DNA of 8,981 nucleotides from an uncultured Erysipelotrichaceae bacterium (GCA_902796525.1 CADBPB010000199.1:1-8981), one strand, 5' to 3'. Counted from the first letter of the stretch, positions 1-6,621 are shown. The notes: generated by a model from the sequence alone, not told the origin. Numbers and translations are program-made.

Positions 1-1
1 C

Positions 2-1309
2 CATGTGATCCATACGTTCCCGGTGATGCAGTCGATCGCCGACGGCGTCGGTTTCGCTTTCGAAACGGATGCGGGGATGATCGTCTACGCTTCGGAATTC
101 ATCTTCGATTACGATTTCCTGAATACGGCGTTCTCGATGGATGTCAATGCCTTGTCCGAGATGGGCAAGAACCAGGTGTTGCTGCTGATGAGCGAATCGA
201 AAGGCTCTTCTCGTCCGGGATATACGGCGCCGAAGCATCGGATCAGCGACCATGTGGAACACTACTTCGAAGAAAGCGACAAACGCATCATCATTACGTT
301 ATACAGACAGAACCTATTCCGTATCATGGAAGTCCTGGAACTGGCCGCAAGATACAACAAGAAGGTCTATTTCTATGATCCGGAGCATATCCGGCTTCTC
401 AATACGGTCGATGAACTGGGCTATTACAAGCTGCCTAAAAACATCATCGTAGATCGCAAGGATTTCAATAACGATATGAAAGACATCGTCTGCGTCGTTT
501 CCGGTTCGGGCAACGAAGTATTCAAGCTGATGCACAATATCGCCATCGGCGAAGACCGCCAGATCGAACTGAGGGAAGACGATATCGCGATCATCGCGTC
601 TCCGGTCGTTCCGGGCACGGAAAAAGATGCGACGGCGATGGAAAACGACCTGTACAAGGCCGATGTCAAGATCGTCAAGCTGAATGCGAAAGAGATCCTC
701 TCCATGCATGCTTCGACGGAAGACCTCAAGATGATGCTGTATCTGATACGGCCGAAGTACTACCTGCCGATCATCGGCGAGTATTCGCACCTCATCAACA
801 ATGCGGATATCGCCGTACAGATGGGCTATACGCCGGATCGCATCATCATCCTTGATAACGGACAGTTCGCTTCTTTTGAAAACGGTCGTCTTGCTTCGAC
901 CAGCGAACAGATCGATCTGGAAGATACGGCGATCGATGCCTCGGATATGCGTGATGTTTCCGGCATGGTGCTGAAAGACAGAGAAAAGCTTTCGACGGAT
1001 GGTGCGATCATCTGCGGCGTCGTCCTTGATTTCAATACCAAGAAGGTCATCGGCGGACCGGATGTGCAATCCCGCGGAGTGATCTATCTGAAAGATGCGG
1101 ATTATATATTGAATGAAATAGGAAAACTGCTGATTTCGACGATCGAACGGAATGTGAAAGAGAATACTTACGACAATATGCAAGTCAGGGCGGAAGCGCG
1201 GGAAGCGATCTCGCGGTATGTTCTGAAAGTGACGGGCAAGACGCCGATGATCCTGCCGGCGATCGTTGAGATCAATCTGGGAGAAGATAGTGGCAAGAAA
1301 GACAGCTAA
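2..1309 (+). CDS. rnjB: RNase J-family protein, probably non-catalytic J2-type (5' end outside window)
   Basis: Partial gene: the frame is open to the left edge, so the first metallo-beta-lactamase motif is not visible. The remaining 435 codons align by eye with RNase J throughout: end of the lactamase domain, beta-CASP domain (about 150-900), return lactamase segment (PKYYLPIIGEYSHL, 749-790) and C-terminal domain ending in the family-typical PMILPAIVEI. RNase J is a 5'-3' exo/endoribonuclease of mRNA decay and rRNA maturation in the cytoplasm. Key residues are changed: the usual HSIPDS reads QSIADG (Gln at 29-31), the Asp of the GDF motif is Glu in SEF (95-97), and the His of PVHGE is Ile (773-775). 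The motif B His of SMHAS (707-709) is kept. In B. subtilis rnjB (RNase J2) lies shortly upstream of spoIIIE, which supports a J2 assignment. Probably a structural partner of RNase J1. The family is certain; J2 identity and inactivity are inferred. Confidence 0.88.
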   Translation, partial: HVIHTFPVMQSIADGVGFAFETDAGMIVYASEFIFDYDFLNTAFSMDVNALSEMGKNQVLLLMSESKGSSRPGYTAPKHRISDHVEHYFEESDKRIIITLYRQNLFRIMEVLELAARYNKKVYFYDPEHIRLLNTVDELGYYKLPKNIIVDRKDFNNDMKDIVCVVSGSGNEVFKLMHNIAIGEDRQIELREDDIAIIASPVVPGTEKDATAMENDLYKADVKIVKLNAKEILSMHASTEDLKMMLYLIRPKYYLPIIGEYSHLINNADIAVQMGYTPDRIIILDNGQFASFENGRLASTSEQIDLEDTAIDASDMRDVSGMVLKDREKLSTDGAIICGVVLDFNTKKVIGGPDVQSRGVIYLKDADYILNEIGKLLISTIERNVKENTYDNMQVRAEAREAISRYVLKVTGKTPMILPAIVEINLGEDSGKKDS

Positions 1310-3701
1310 GAAAAAGAAAGACAACAGCAGGCTTTACTGGATGATCGCCTGTTTAGGCATGCTGGTGCTGATCATCATCGCGACGACCAAGATGGGCCCC
1401 TTGGGTCTTTTCCTGCATAATATGCTGGTTTTTCTATGCGGATCCTTGTATGTCACGGCGATCCTGACCGTCTTTTTCTGCGGCATTTATAAACTCTTCT
1501 TCATGGAGGACCGTCCTATCGGAAAACGGAATGTCTTCGGTCTGACCGTGCTGAATCTTTCATTCGTCCTGCTGGGAGCGTATATCGCCGATGAGACAAG
1601 AAATCTTGGCGAATTGGCTTCCTATGCCGGTAACTATGTCAAAGTTCTCAGCCAGGATGTTTTCGGTTTTACCGGAGGTCTTTCAGGCAACCTGATCTAC
1701 AGTGTCCTGACCACTCTTGTTTCCCGTACCGGTTCCCTGATCATTCTGATCCTTTTGGGCATCGTCGCTGCGATCCTGCTGATTCCGGCTGATACCGTCA
1801 GAAGCGCCTATAAGGTTTCTACCGAATCTTTCAGTCAGCTGAAAGCCAGAAGCGCGCAGCTGGATGAAAAACGGCGCCAGCATCAGGAAAAAGCCCGCGA
1901 GGAGCGCCTGCAGAAGAAACAGGAAGAGGAACAGCGAAGACAGGCGGAACAGGAGAAACAGAAGCAGATCGAAGCGGCAAGACAGGCCGAAGAAAGAAGA
2001 AAGCTTCTGGAGGAAGAGAAACAGCGCATCATCGGGAAATCTCATTATTTCATCAATCTGACGGAGGAAGAAATCAACGGCAGAAAGAAACAGGAACAGA
2101 TCTTTTCCGATGACGATGACTATGAATATTATGAGGAGATCCGCATCAATGACGATTTCTCGCAGAAAGAAGAGAAAACCAAAACAGAGATCCCAGTCGT
2201 AAAGCCATATCCGGCCAAGAAACGCCGAAACGGCGTCTATCATCTTCCTCGTCCTTATGAGGAGTTCCTGGATGCGGCCGTTTCCACATCTTCCAGTACC
2301 AATAAGACTTCCGCTTCCATCAAAGGCGAGAAAGTCATCGAGATCCTGCATAATTTCGGAATCGAAGCGGAACTGATCAATACCTATATCGGACCATCCG
2401 TGACCAAATTCGAGATCAAACCGGACAGTTCCGTCAAGATCAACCGGATCATGAACATCTCTGACAACATCAAGATGGAACTGGCTGCCAAAGACATCCG
2501 TATCGAAGCCCCGATCCCGGGAAGAAGCGCGGTAGGCATCGAGATCCCGAATGTCGAACCGATCCCCGTCAGGATGATCGATCTGATGAAGCATTTCCCG
2601 CCGTACCGCAAGAACGAACCGCTTCATTTTGCTTTAGGAAAAGACCTGATGGGCAAAGAGGTCTATTGCGACCTGGCCAGGATGCCGCATCTGCTGATTG
2701 CAGGCGCGACAGGTTCAGGCAAATCGGTATGTATCAACTCGATCGTCATATCGTTGCTGATGCGAACAAAACCGGACGAAGTCAAGATGGTCCTGGTCGA
2801 TCCGAAAAAAGTCGAGTTCACTTCCTACAAAGACATTCCGCACCTGTTATGGCCGATCATCGATGATGCGACCATGGCCAGCAACATGCTGAAGAAGATC
2901 GTCGTGATCATGGAAGAAAGATACGAAGCCTTTGCGGCCGCCGGCGTCCGGAACATCTCGCTGTTCAACGATTTTGTCGAGAAACATAACGAGAATCTCA
3001 AGGAAGACGAGTCGCCGATGGAAAAGATGCCATTTATCGTCGTGATCATCGACGAGCTGGCGGACCTCATGGCGATCGCCGGCAAGGAAGTCGAGTTATC
3101 GATACAGCGTATCACGCAGCTGGCCAGAGCCAGCGGCATTCATCTGATCGTAGCGACCCAGCGCCCATCTACGGATGTCATTACGGGTCTGATCAAGTCG
3201 AACATTCCTTCCCGTATCTCATTCGCGGTCGCTTCTTCCATCGATTCAAGAACGATCCTGGATCAGACGGGTGCCGAACGTCTGCTGGGAAACGGCGATA
3301 TGCTGTATTATCCGCAAGGGGAGAACGCTCCGATCCGTATGCAAGGCGTCTATGTGACCGACAAAGAAATCAACAAGATCACGGATTTCGTCAAAAAGGA
3401 ACAGAAACCGGAATACGAGGATTCCTACTATGAATTCCTTACCAACATGTCAGGGACGACCGTCATGAACGCCAGCAGCGTCAATGCGGACAGTATGGAT
3501 TCCCTGTATGAAGATGTCGTGGAGTTCGTCAAGATGCAGCAGAAAGCATCTACCTCTCTCTTGCAGAGACGTTTCGGCATCGGCTACAACCGGGCTGCCC
3601 GTCTGATCGACACGCTGGAAGACCGAGGTGTCATCGGGCCATCCAACGGCGCAAAACCGAGGGAAGTCTACCTGAAACCGGATGACGAGATCGATGAATG
3701 A
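1290..3701 (+). CDS. ftsK: DNA translocase FtsK/SpoIIIE
   Basis: An 803-residue septal DNA pump that clears and segregates chromosomes at division. The GTG at 1290 is chosen because GGGAG (1279-1283) sits 6 bases upstream and the protein then begins with a basic stretch before the first membrane segment; the TTG at 1266 has no such site. Order of domains: hydrophobic segments at about 15-33, 40-70, 82-100 and 148-167; a charged Gln/Glu/Lys/Arg-rich linker, probably coiled coil, at about 182-248; an acidic patch near 274-290; the alpha domain from about 340; Walker A GATGSGKS (472-479); Walker B VVIIDELADL (Asp near 588); the ATQRPSTDVITGLIK block; and a C-terminal winged-helix gamma domain from about 735, which in the family reads KOPS-type DNA sequences. 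It overlaps the RNase J gene by 20 bases, so the two are probably co-transcribed. Whether it is closer to FtsK or SpoIIIE cannot be told here. Confidence 0.97.
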   Translation: MARKTAKKKKDNSRLYWMIACLGMLVLIIIATTKMGPLGLFLHNMLVFLCGSLYVTAILTVFFCGIYKLFFMEDRPIGKRNVFGLTVLNLSFVLLGAYIADETRNLGELASYAGNYVKVLSQDVFGFTGGLSGNLIYSVLTTLVSRTGSLIILILLGIVAAILLIPADTVRSAYKVSTESFSQLKARSAQLDEKRRQHQEKAREERLQKKQEEEQRRQAEQEKQKQIEAARQAEERRKLLEEEKQRIIGKSHYFINLTEEEINGRKKQEQIFSDDDDYEYYEEIRINDDFSQKEEKTKTEIPVVKPYPAKKRRNGVYHLPRPYEEFLDAAVSTSSSTNKTSASIKGEKVIEILHNFGIEAELINTYIGPSVTKFEIKPDSSVKINRIMNISDNIKMELAAKDIRIEAPIPGRSAVGIEIPNVEPIPVRMIDLMKHFPPYRKNEPLHFALGKDLMGKEVYCDLARMPHLLIAGATGSGKSVCINSIVISLLMRTKPDEVKMVLVDPKKVEFTSYKDIPHLLWPIIDDATMASNMLKKIVVIMEERYEAFAAAGVRNISLFNDFVEKHNENLKEDESPMEKMPFIVVIIDELADLMAIAGKEVELSIQRITQLARASGIHLIVATQRPSTDVITGLIKSNIPSRISFAVASSIDSRTILDQTGAERLLGNGDMLYYPQGENAPIRMQGVYVTDKEINKITDFVKKEQKPEYEDSYYEFLTNMSGTTVMNASSVNADSMDSLYEDVVEFVKMQQKASTSLLQRRFGIGYNRAARLIDTLEDRGVIGPSNGAKPREVYLKPDDEIDE

Positions 3702-3714
3702 ACATGTATATGAA

Positions 3715-3741
3715 TTGAGAATAAACTGAAACAACTATGAG
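3715..3741 (+). promoter_or_regulatory. weak candidate promoter for ssb
   Basis: TTGAGA (3715-3720) and TATGAG (3736-3741) are separated by 15 bases, a short spacer with two mismatches in each hexamer. If real, transcription would start near 3748, at the first bases of the inverted repeat that masks the ssb ribosome-binding site. The gene could instead be reached by read-through from ftsK, since I see no standard terminator between them. This is a speculative call. Confidence 0.22.
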
Positions 3742-3746
3742 ACGAC

Positions 3747-3798
3747 AAAGTCCTTTCCCTGTGCTACATTGAAGAAGCAAGTAACGGGAAAGGACTTT
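3747..3798 (+). promoter_or_regulatory. 13-bp inverted repeat masking the ssb ribosome-binding site
   Basis: AAAGTCCTTTCCC (3747-3759) is the perfect reverse complement of GGGAAAGGACTTT (3786-3798). The right arm contains the ssb Shine-Dalgarno sequence (GGGAAAGGA) and ends on the base before the ATG at 3799. The loop of 26 bases (3760-3785) may hold a small inner helix (TGCT 3762-3765 with AGCA 3776-3779). Folding in RNA would bury the ribosome-binding site, so translation would need the helix to be opened or bound by a factor. The helix has no U-tract after it, so it is not a standard terminator. The pairing is directly visible; the regulatory role is inferred. Confidence 0.65.
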
Positions 3799-4092
3799 AT
3801 GAATTCTTTTTATCTCGTAGGCCGTATCGTCGATACTGTCGATATGACCATAACAAGCAACGGCGCGAATATAGCCCGCCATCATCTTTCGGTAGAACGT
3901 CTGAACAAGGATCAGGAAGTGACCAATGATATCTTTGAAATCGTGCTCTTCCGTTCCCTGGCGGAACGAAGCTTCAAAGAAGGACAGGTGATCGCGATCA
4001 GCGGGAAGCTGCAAGCCAACAATTATGTGTAAGACGGCGTCAGCTACTACAACAATCAGCTGATCGCCAGCTCCATCTATGTGATGGAATGA
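3799..4092 (+). pseudogene. ssb: single-stranded DNA-binding protein, frame interrupted by an in-frame TAA
   Basis: An OB-fold SSB of the short type, without the long acidic tail. The ATG at 3799 (MNSFYLVGRIV) is preceded by GGGAAAGGA; the in-frame TTG at 3769 would start ahead of the family's N-terminal motif. Recognisable blocks are the FYLVGRI start, ARHHLSVER, FEIVLFRSLAE and GQVIAISGKLQANNY. The frame stops at TAA 4030-4032 after 77 residues. The same frame then continues for 19 more codons (DGVSYYNNQLIASSIYVME) to TGA 4090-4092, matching the last SSB strands, and a terminator begins exactly at that second stop. An intact gene would encode about 97 residues, near the length of short SSB paralogues such as B. 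subtilis SsbB. The stop is one change from a Lys (AAA), Glu (GAA) or Gln (CAA) codon. The product would lack the last OB-fold strand, so it is probably non-functional unless this is a sequencing error. Location upstream of ffh is unusual. Confidence 0.8.
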
Positions 4093-4121
4093 AAGATAGG
4101 AGGGAACTCCTATCTTTTCTT
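4092..4121 (+). terminator. rho-independent terminator after ssb
   Basis: AAAGATAGGAG (4092-4102) pairs perfectly with CTCCTATCTTT (4107-4117) across a GGAA tetraloop of the GNRA type. The T-rich run TTTTCTT (4115-4121) follows. The helix starts at the last base of the ancestral ssb stop codon, which supports 4092 as the original end of that gene. The A-rich left arm facing a T-rich right arm could act weakly on the opposite strand too, but no minus-strand gene is present. Confidence 0.88.
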
Positions 4122-4131
4122 AAAAATGAGC

Positions 4132-4137
4132 TATAAT
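4132..4137 (+). promoter_or_regulatory. -10 element of the ffh promoter (predicted leaderless)
   Basis: A perfect TATAAT lies six bases before the ATG at 4144. With canonical geometry (hexamer at -12 to -7) the transcription start would be 4144 itself, the A of the start codon. The region about 17 bases upstream (CCTATC, 4109-4114) is a poor -35 and lies inside the terminator stem. There is no Shine-Dalgarno sequence between the hexamer and the ATG. The same arrangement recurs at rimM and lepB. Confidence 0.7.
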
Positions 4138-4143
4138 ATTCTT

Positions 4144-5460
4144 ATGTTTGATTCATTGCAAGATAAGCTCACTAAAACATTAAGAAGCGTTCAGGGCAAG
4201 GCAAAACTGTCGGAACGCAATATGGAAGATACGCTCAAAGAGATACGTATCGCTTTGCTGGAATCCGATGTCAACTACCAGGTCGTAAAAGATTTTCTGG
4301 AAAGAGTGCGGCAGGAATCCATCGGCCAGAATGTCATCAATTCGGTCGAACCGGGACAGCTGCTGGTCAAGATCGTTCATGACGAGATCATCAAACTCCT
4401 GGGGGATGATGAGAATAACAGCCTTGTTTTCGCAGAAAAAGGACTGACAAAAGTCATGATCGTCGGTCTCCAGGGTACAGGCAAGACCACCCAGGCGGCC
4501 AAACTGGCCAATCAGCTAAAGAAACAGGGACATAAACCGTTTATGATCGCTGCCGATACCGTACGTCCTGCAGCCATCGAACAGCTGCAGACCTTAGGCA
4601 AGCAGATCAACGTAGAAGTCTATTCCGAAGGAACGGACGTTCCGGTACTCAAACAGGTCGAGAACGGCATCGCCTATGCCGAGAAGAACGGCTTCGATAT
4701 CGCTCTGATCGATACCGCCGGCCGTCTGCAGATCGATGAACAACTGATGCAGGAACTTCAGGACATCAGAAACGCGATCCATCCGCAGGAGATCCTACTG
4801 ACCGTCGATGCCATGACTGGACAGGATGTCGTGAATGTCGCGAATACCTTCAACGAGCTGCTGGATGTTACGGGACTGATCCTGACTAAATTCGATGGCG
4901 ATTCCAAAGGCGGCGCCGCTTTGTCGGTCAAAGCCGTCACAGGCGTGCCAATCAAATACACGGGAACCGGCGAAAAGATCGCCGATCTTGAACCTTTCTA
5001 TCCCGAACGGCTTGCCCAGCGTATCCTGGGCATGGGCGATGTCGTATCTTTCGTTGAAAAAGCCCAGGAAGAGATCGATATGGCTGTCGCCGAAAAGACC
5101 GCCCAGCGCATGCTGGAGGGGCGTTTCACAATGGATGATCTTCTCAATTCCATCGAACAGTCCCGCAAGCTCGGTCCTCTGTCATCCATCATGGGCATGC
5201 TTCCGGGAATGTCGGAAATGTCTCGTGCCATCAATGATGTCGATGCGGACAGAGAACTGAAATCCATCAAAGCCATCATCCAGTCGATGACGCCGGAAGA
5301 ACGGGAAGATCCTTCTATCATGCGTTCCTCGCACAAACGCCGGATCGCCAAAGGTTCCGGAACGACCGTCGATCAGGTCAACAAGCTTGTCAATCAGTAC
5401 GACAAGATGAAGAAACTGATGAAAAACATGTCGTCGTTCGCGAATATGTTCAAAATGTAA
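4144..5460 (+). CDS. ffh: signal recognition particle GTPase Ffh (SRP54)
   Basis: A 438-residue cytoplasmic GTPase that binds SRP RNA and signal sequences on nascent chains and hands them to FtsY at the membrane. The N domain is at about 1-95. The G domain carries GLQGTGKTT (108-116), DTVRPAA (138-144), DTAGR (190-194) and TKFDGD (248-253). The methionine-rich M domain (about 300-438) holds the RNA-binding motif RIAKGSG (400-406) and ends in a Met/Phe-rich helix. Length is normal for the family. The ATG at 4144 gives the usual N-terminus MFDSLQDKL; an in-frame ATG at 4126 would lie upstream of and run through the TATAAT. The expected Bacillota partner gene ylxM is not next to it; a broken ssb precedes it and an SRAP gene follows one base after its stop. 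Confidence 0.97.
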   Translation: MFDSLQDKLTKTLRSVQGKAKLSERNMEDTLKEIRIALLESDVNYQVVKDFLERVRQESIGQNVINSVEPGQLLVKIVHDEIIKLLGDDENNSLVFAEKGLTKVMIVGLQGTGKTTQAAKLANQLKKQGHKPFMIAADTVRPAAIEQLQTLGKQINVEVYSEGTDVPVLKQVENGIAYAEKNGFDIALIDTAGRLQIDEQLMQELQDIRNAIHPQEILLTVDAMTGQDVVNVANTFNELLDVTGLILTKFDGDSKGGAALSVKAVTGVPIKYTGTGEKIADLEPFYPERLAQRILGMGDVVSFVEKAQEEIDMAVAEKTAQRMLEGRFTMDDLLNSIEQSRKLGPLSSIMGMLPGMSEMSRAINDVDADRELKSIKAIIQSMTPEEREDPSIMRSSHKRRIAKGSGTTVDQVNKLVNQYDKMKKLMKNMSSFANMFKM

Positions 5461-5461
5461 C

Positions 5462-5998
5462 ATGTGCGGAAGATATGAATTCAGCTATGTGCCGTCCAAG
5501 GTCGGTCAGCAGATCGAGAAGAAGGCGAAAGACCTTGAACAGAAATACAAAACCGGCGAAGTCTTTCCCGGCGATCGCGTCTTATGCATGATCGCCAAGG
5601 GAGAGAAGATCGACCTGACCGTTTTGAAATGGGGCATCATGAAAGACTCCTTGCGGATCAATGCCCGCAAGGAAACGATCGAAAGCAATGCTTCCTATTA
5701 TAAGAAGAACTATGATCCGTGTGCCGTCATCGCCAACGGCTTCTATGAATGGGATTCCCATCATGACAAGTATTATCTCAAAGGAAAGGATGAATTCATC
5801 TACCTGGCGGGAATTTACAACGAGGAAGGTCTACTGATCATCACGAAAGAAGCGGATGAATACATGCAAGGGATCCATCCCAGAATGCCGGTGATCCTGG
5901 ATCAGAAAGAGATGATCCGCTATGTCCATGACGGCCAAATCCGCAGCAACGGAAAACAGCTGTTCATCGAGCGCACGGAGGAATCCAGATTATTCTAA
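5462..5998 (+). CDS. SRAP-domain protein (YedK/HMCES family abasic-site shield)
   Basis: A 178-residue SOS-response-associated-peptidase (SRAP) protein. Family members form a thiazolidine DNA-protein crosslink with abasic sites in single-stranded DNA through Cys2, exposed when the initiator Met is removed. All hallmark positions are present: MCGRY with Cys2, the INARKE block (Asn67, Arg69, Glu71), GFYEW with Glu96, and HPRMPVIL with His139, which correspond by motif to Asn75, Glu105 and His160 of E. coli YedK. It is shorter than YedK (about 222 residues), mainly after the HPRMP motif. It starts one base after the ffh stop, has no evident Shine-Dalgarno sequence (AAAATGTAAC precedes the ATG) and ends at a terminator, so it is probably translated by reinitiation from ffh. 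No LexA-type operator is apparent. A DNA-repair gene inside an SRP unit is unexpected; the family call is firm, the cellular role is inferred. Confidence 0.94.
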   Translation: MCGRYEFSYVPSKVGQQIEKKAKDLEQKYKTGEVFPGDRVLCMIAKGEKIDLTVLKWGIMKDSLRINARKETIESNASYYKKNYDPCAVIANGFYEWDSHHDKYYLKGKDEFIYLAGIYNEEGLLIITKEADEYMQGIHPRMPVILDQKEMIRYVHDGQIRSNGKQLFIERTEESRLF

Positions 5999-6034
5999 GA
6001 GTCAAGTAAAAATACTTGACTCTTATTGTCTTTT
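5997..6034 (+). terminator. rho-independent terminator after the ffh-SRAP unit
   Basis: AAGAGTCAAGTA (5997-6008) pairs perfectly over 12 bp with TACTTGACTCTT (6013-6024) across an AAAA loop, followed by the T-rich stretch ATTGTCTTTT (6025-6034). The left arm overlaps the SRAP stop codon (5996-5998). The near-symmetric sequence could also work on the opposite strand. Confidence 0.87.
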
Positions 6035-6041
6035 GTGGCAA

Positions 6042-6047
6042 GATAAT
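6042..6047 (+). promoter_or_regulatory. -10 element of the rpsP promoter
   Basis: GATAAT matches the consensus at five of six positions and predicts a start near 6054, giving a leader of about 14 bases that contains AAAGGAGG (6056-6063). TTGACT at 6016-6021 is tempting as a -35 but is 20 bases away and lies inside the terminator stem, so the -35 is uncertain. Unlike ffh, rimM and lepB, rpsP has a strong Shine-Dalgarno sequence. Confidence 0.5.
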
Positions 6048-6067
6048 ACTGTTGCAAAGGAGGCCTT

Positions 6068-6334
6068 ATGGTTAAATTAAGATTAAAAAGAATGGGTGCC
6101 AAGAAAGTTCCTTTCTATCGTATCGTTGCTGCGGATTCCCGTGCTAGACGCGATGGCCGCGATATCGAAACGCTGGGAACGTATGATCCGACAAAACAGC
6201 CTGCAACCGTAAACATCAATGAAGAGAAAGTACTGGAATGGCTGAACAAGGGTGCTGTTCCTACAGATACTGTCCGGAATCTGTTATCAAAGAACGGCAC
6301 GATGAAGAAATTTGCCGATTCCAAAAAGAAATAA
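6068..6334 (+). CDS. rpsP: 30S ribosomal protein S16
   Basis: An 88-residue small-subunit protein that binds 16S rRNA and helps 30S assembly. It starts with the family signature MVKLRLKRMGAKKVPFYRIV, continues with ADSRARRDGRDIETLGTYDP and ends in the usual basic tail. AAAGGAGG (6056-6063) is placed four bases before the ATG. Its stop codon abuts the khpA start without a gap, so the two are co-translated. First gene of its own unit, between two terminators. Confidence 0.98.
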   Translation: MVKLRLKRMGAKKVPFYRIVAADSRARRDGRDIETLGTYDPTKQPATVNINEEKVLEWLNKGAVPTDTVRNLLSKNGTMKKFADSKKK

Positions 6335-6583
6335 ATGATCGATCTGGAAAAAGTATTAATGAATATCGTCAGACCTTTGTGTTCTGATGGCGATTCCGTC
6401 GTTGTTAAACAGATGGAAAGCCTCAACGACAACGAACTGCTGCTCTATGTCTACGCACCAAGCGAGGACATCGGCAGACTGGTCGGCAAAAAGGGCATGA
6501 TGGCGAATTCGATCCGTCAGATGTTGCAGGTTGCTTCCAAAATAGAAAAGAAGCATATCGCGATCAAATTTGAGGCACTATAG
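6335..6583 (+). CDS. khpA: KH-domain RNA-binding protein KhpA
   Basis: An 82-residue single-KH protein. The IGRLVGKKG block contains the GxxG loop of the KH fold (GKKG, 51-54) that contacts RNA. In streptococci and other Bacillota KhpA forms a complex with KhpB (Jag/EloR) and influences cell-wall growth and sRNA-related regulation. The ATG follows the rpsP TAA directly, with no good Shine-Dalgarno sequence, so translation probably depends on ribosomes finishing rpsP. The rpsP-khpA pair is a standard Bacillota arrangement (khpA is ylqC in B. subtilis). Its stop codon is part of the following terminator stem. Confidence 0.95.
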   Translation: MIDLEKVLMNIVRPLCSDGDSVVVKQMESLNDNELLLYVYAPSEDIGRLVGKKGMMANSIRQMLQVASKIEKKHIAIKFEAL

Positions 6584-6609
6584 AAGATGATTATTCGTCT
6601 TCTTTTTTA
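6582..6609 (+). terminator. rho-independent terminator after khpA
   Basis: AGAAGATGA (6582-6590) pairs with TCGTCTTCT (6595-6603) over 9 bp with one G-U wobble, TTAT loop, then a run of T residues (6603-6608). The helix begins inside the khpA stop codon. The T-run leads directly into the TATAAT of rimM at 6610. Confidence 0.83.
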
Positions 6610-6615
6610 TATAAT
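6610..6615 (+). promoter_or_regulatory. -10 element of the rimM promoter (predicted leaderless)
   Basis: A perfect TATAAT, six bases (GGGGAC) before the ATG at 6622, so the predicted start falls on the A of the ATG. GGGG at 6616-6619 is only two bases from the ATG, too close to act as a normal Shine-Dalgarno sequence. No good -35 is visible; that region is the khpA terminator stem. Confidence 0.68.
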
Positions 6616-6621
6616 GGGGAC

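Noticed and set aside
1266..1292. TTG at 1266 as the ftsK start
   Set aside because: The GTG at 1290 has GGGAG six bases upstream and gives a better N-terminus; the TTG has no Shine-Dalgarno sequence.
314..1324. Long open frame on the minus strand opposite the RNase J gene, with similar ones at 1683-2627 and 7020-7853
   Set aside because: The translations are low-complexity Asp/Arg/Ile/Phe-rich sequences that mirror codon bias of the sense genes; no recognisable domain or ribosome-binding site.
1840..2040. Repetitive Glu/Gln/Lys/Arg-coding stretch in ftsK as a DNA repeat or expansion
   Set aside because: Codons vary and no exact tandem unit is present; FtsK linkers are commonly long, charged and poorly conserved.
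3747..3798. Inverted repeat as the ftsK terminator or as a mobile-element end
   Set aside because: No T-run follows the right arm, the loop is long, and there are no flanking direct repeats or transposase; masking of the ribosome-binding site is the simpler reading.
3769..3801. TTG at 3769 as the ssb start
   Set aside because: The family N-terminus begins at the ATG at 3799, which has GGGAAAGGA directly upstream; the TTG would add an unrelated lysine-rich extension.
4030..4032. Stop-codon reassignment or a special amino acid at the ssb TAA
   Set aside because: TAA ends the RNase J, ffh, SRAP, rpsP and rplS frames at their expected lengths, so it is a normal stop here.
4098..4128. AGGAGGG at 4098-4104 as a ribosome-binding site for an ffh start at ATG 4126
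   Set aside because: It lies in the terminator stem, is more than 20 bases from that ATG, and the resulting extension would be encoded by the -10 element; Ffh proteins normally start at MFDSLQDKL.
6016..6047. TTGACT (6016-6021) as the -35 of the rpsP promoter
   Set aside because: The spacer to GATAAT is 20 bases, longer than sigma-A promoters tolerate, and the hexamer is explained by the terminator stem.
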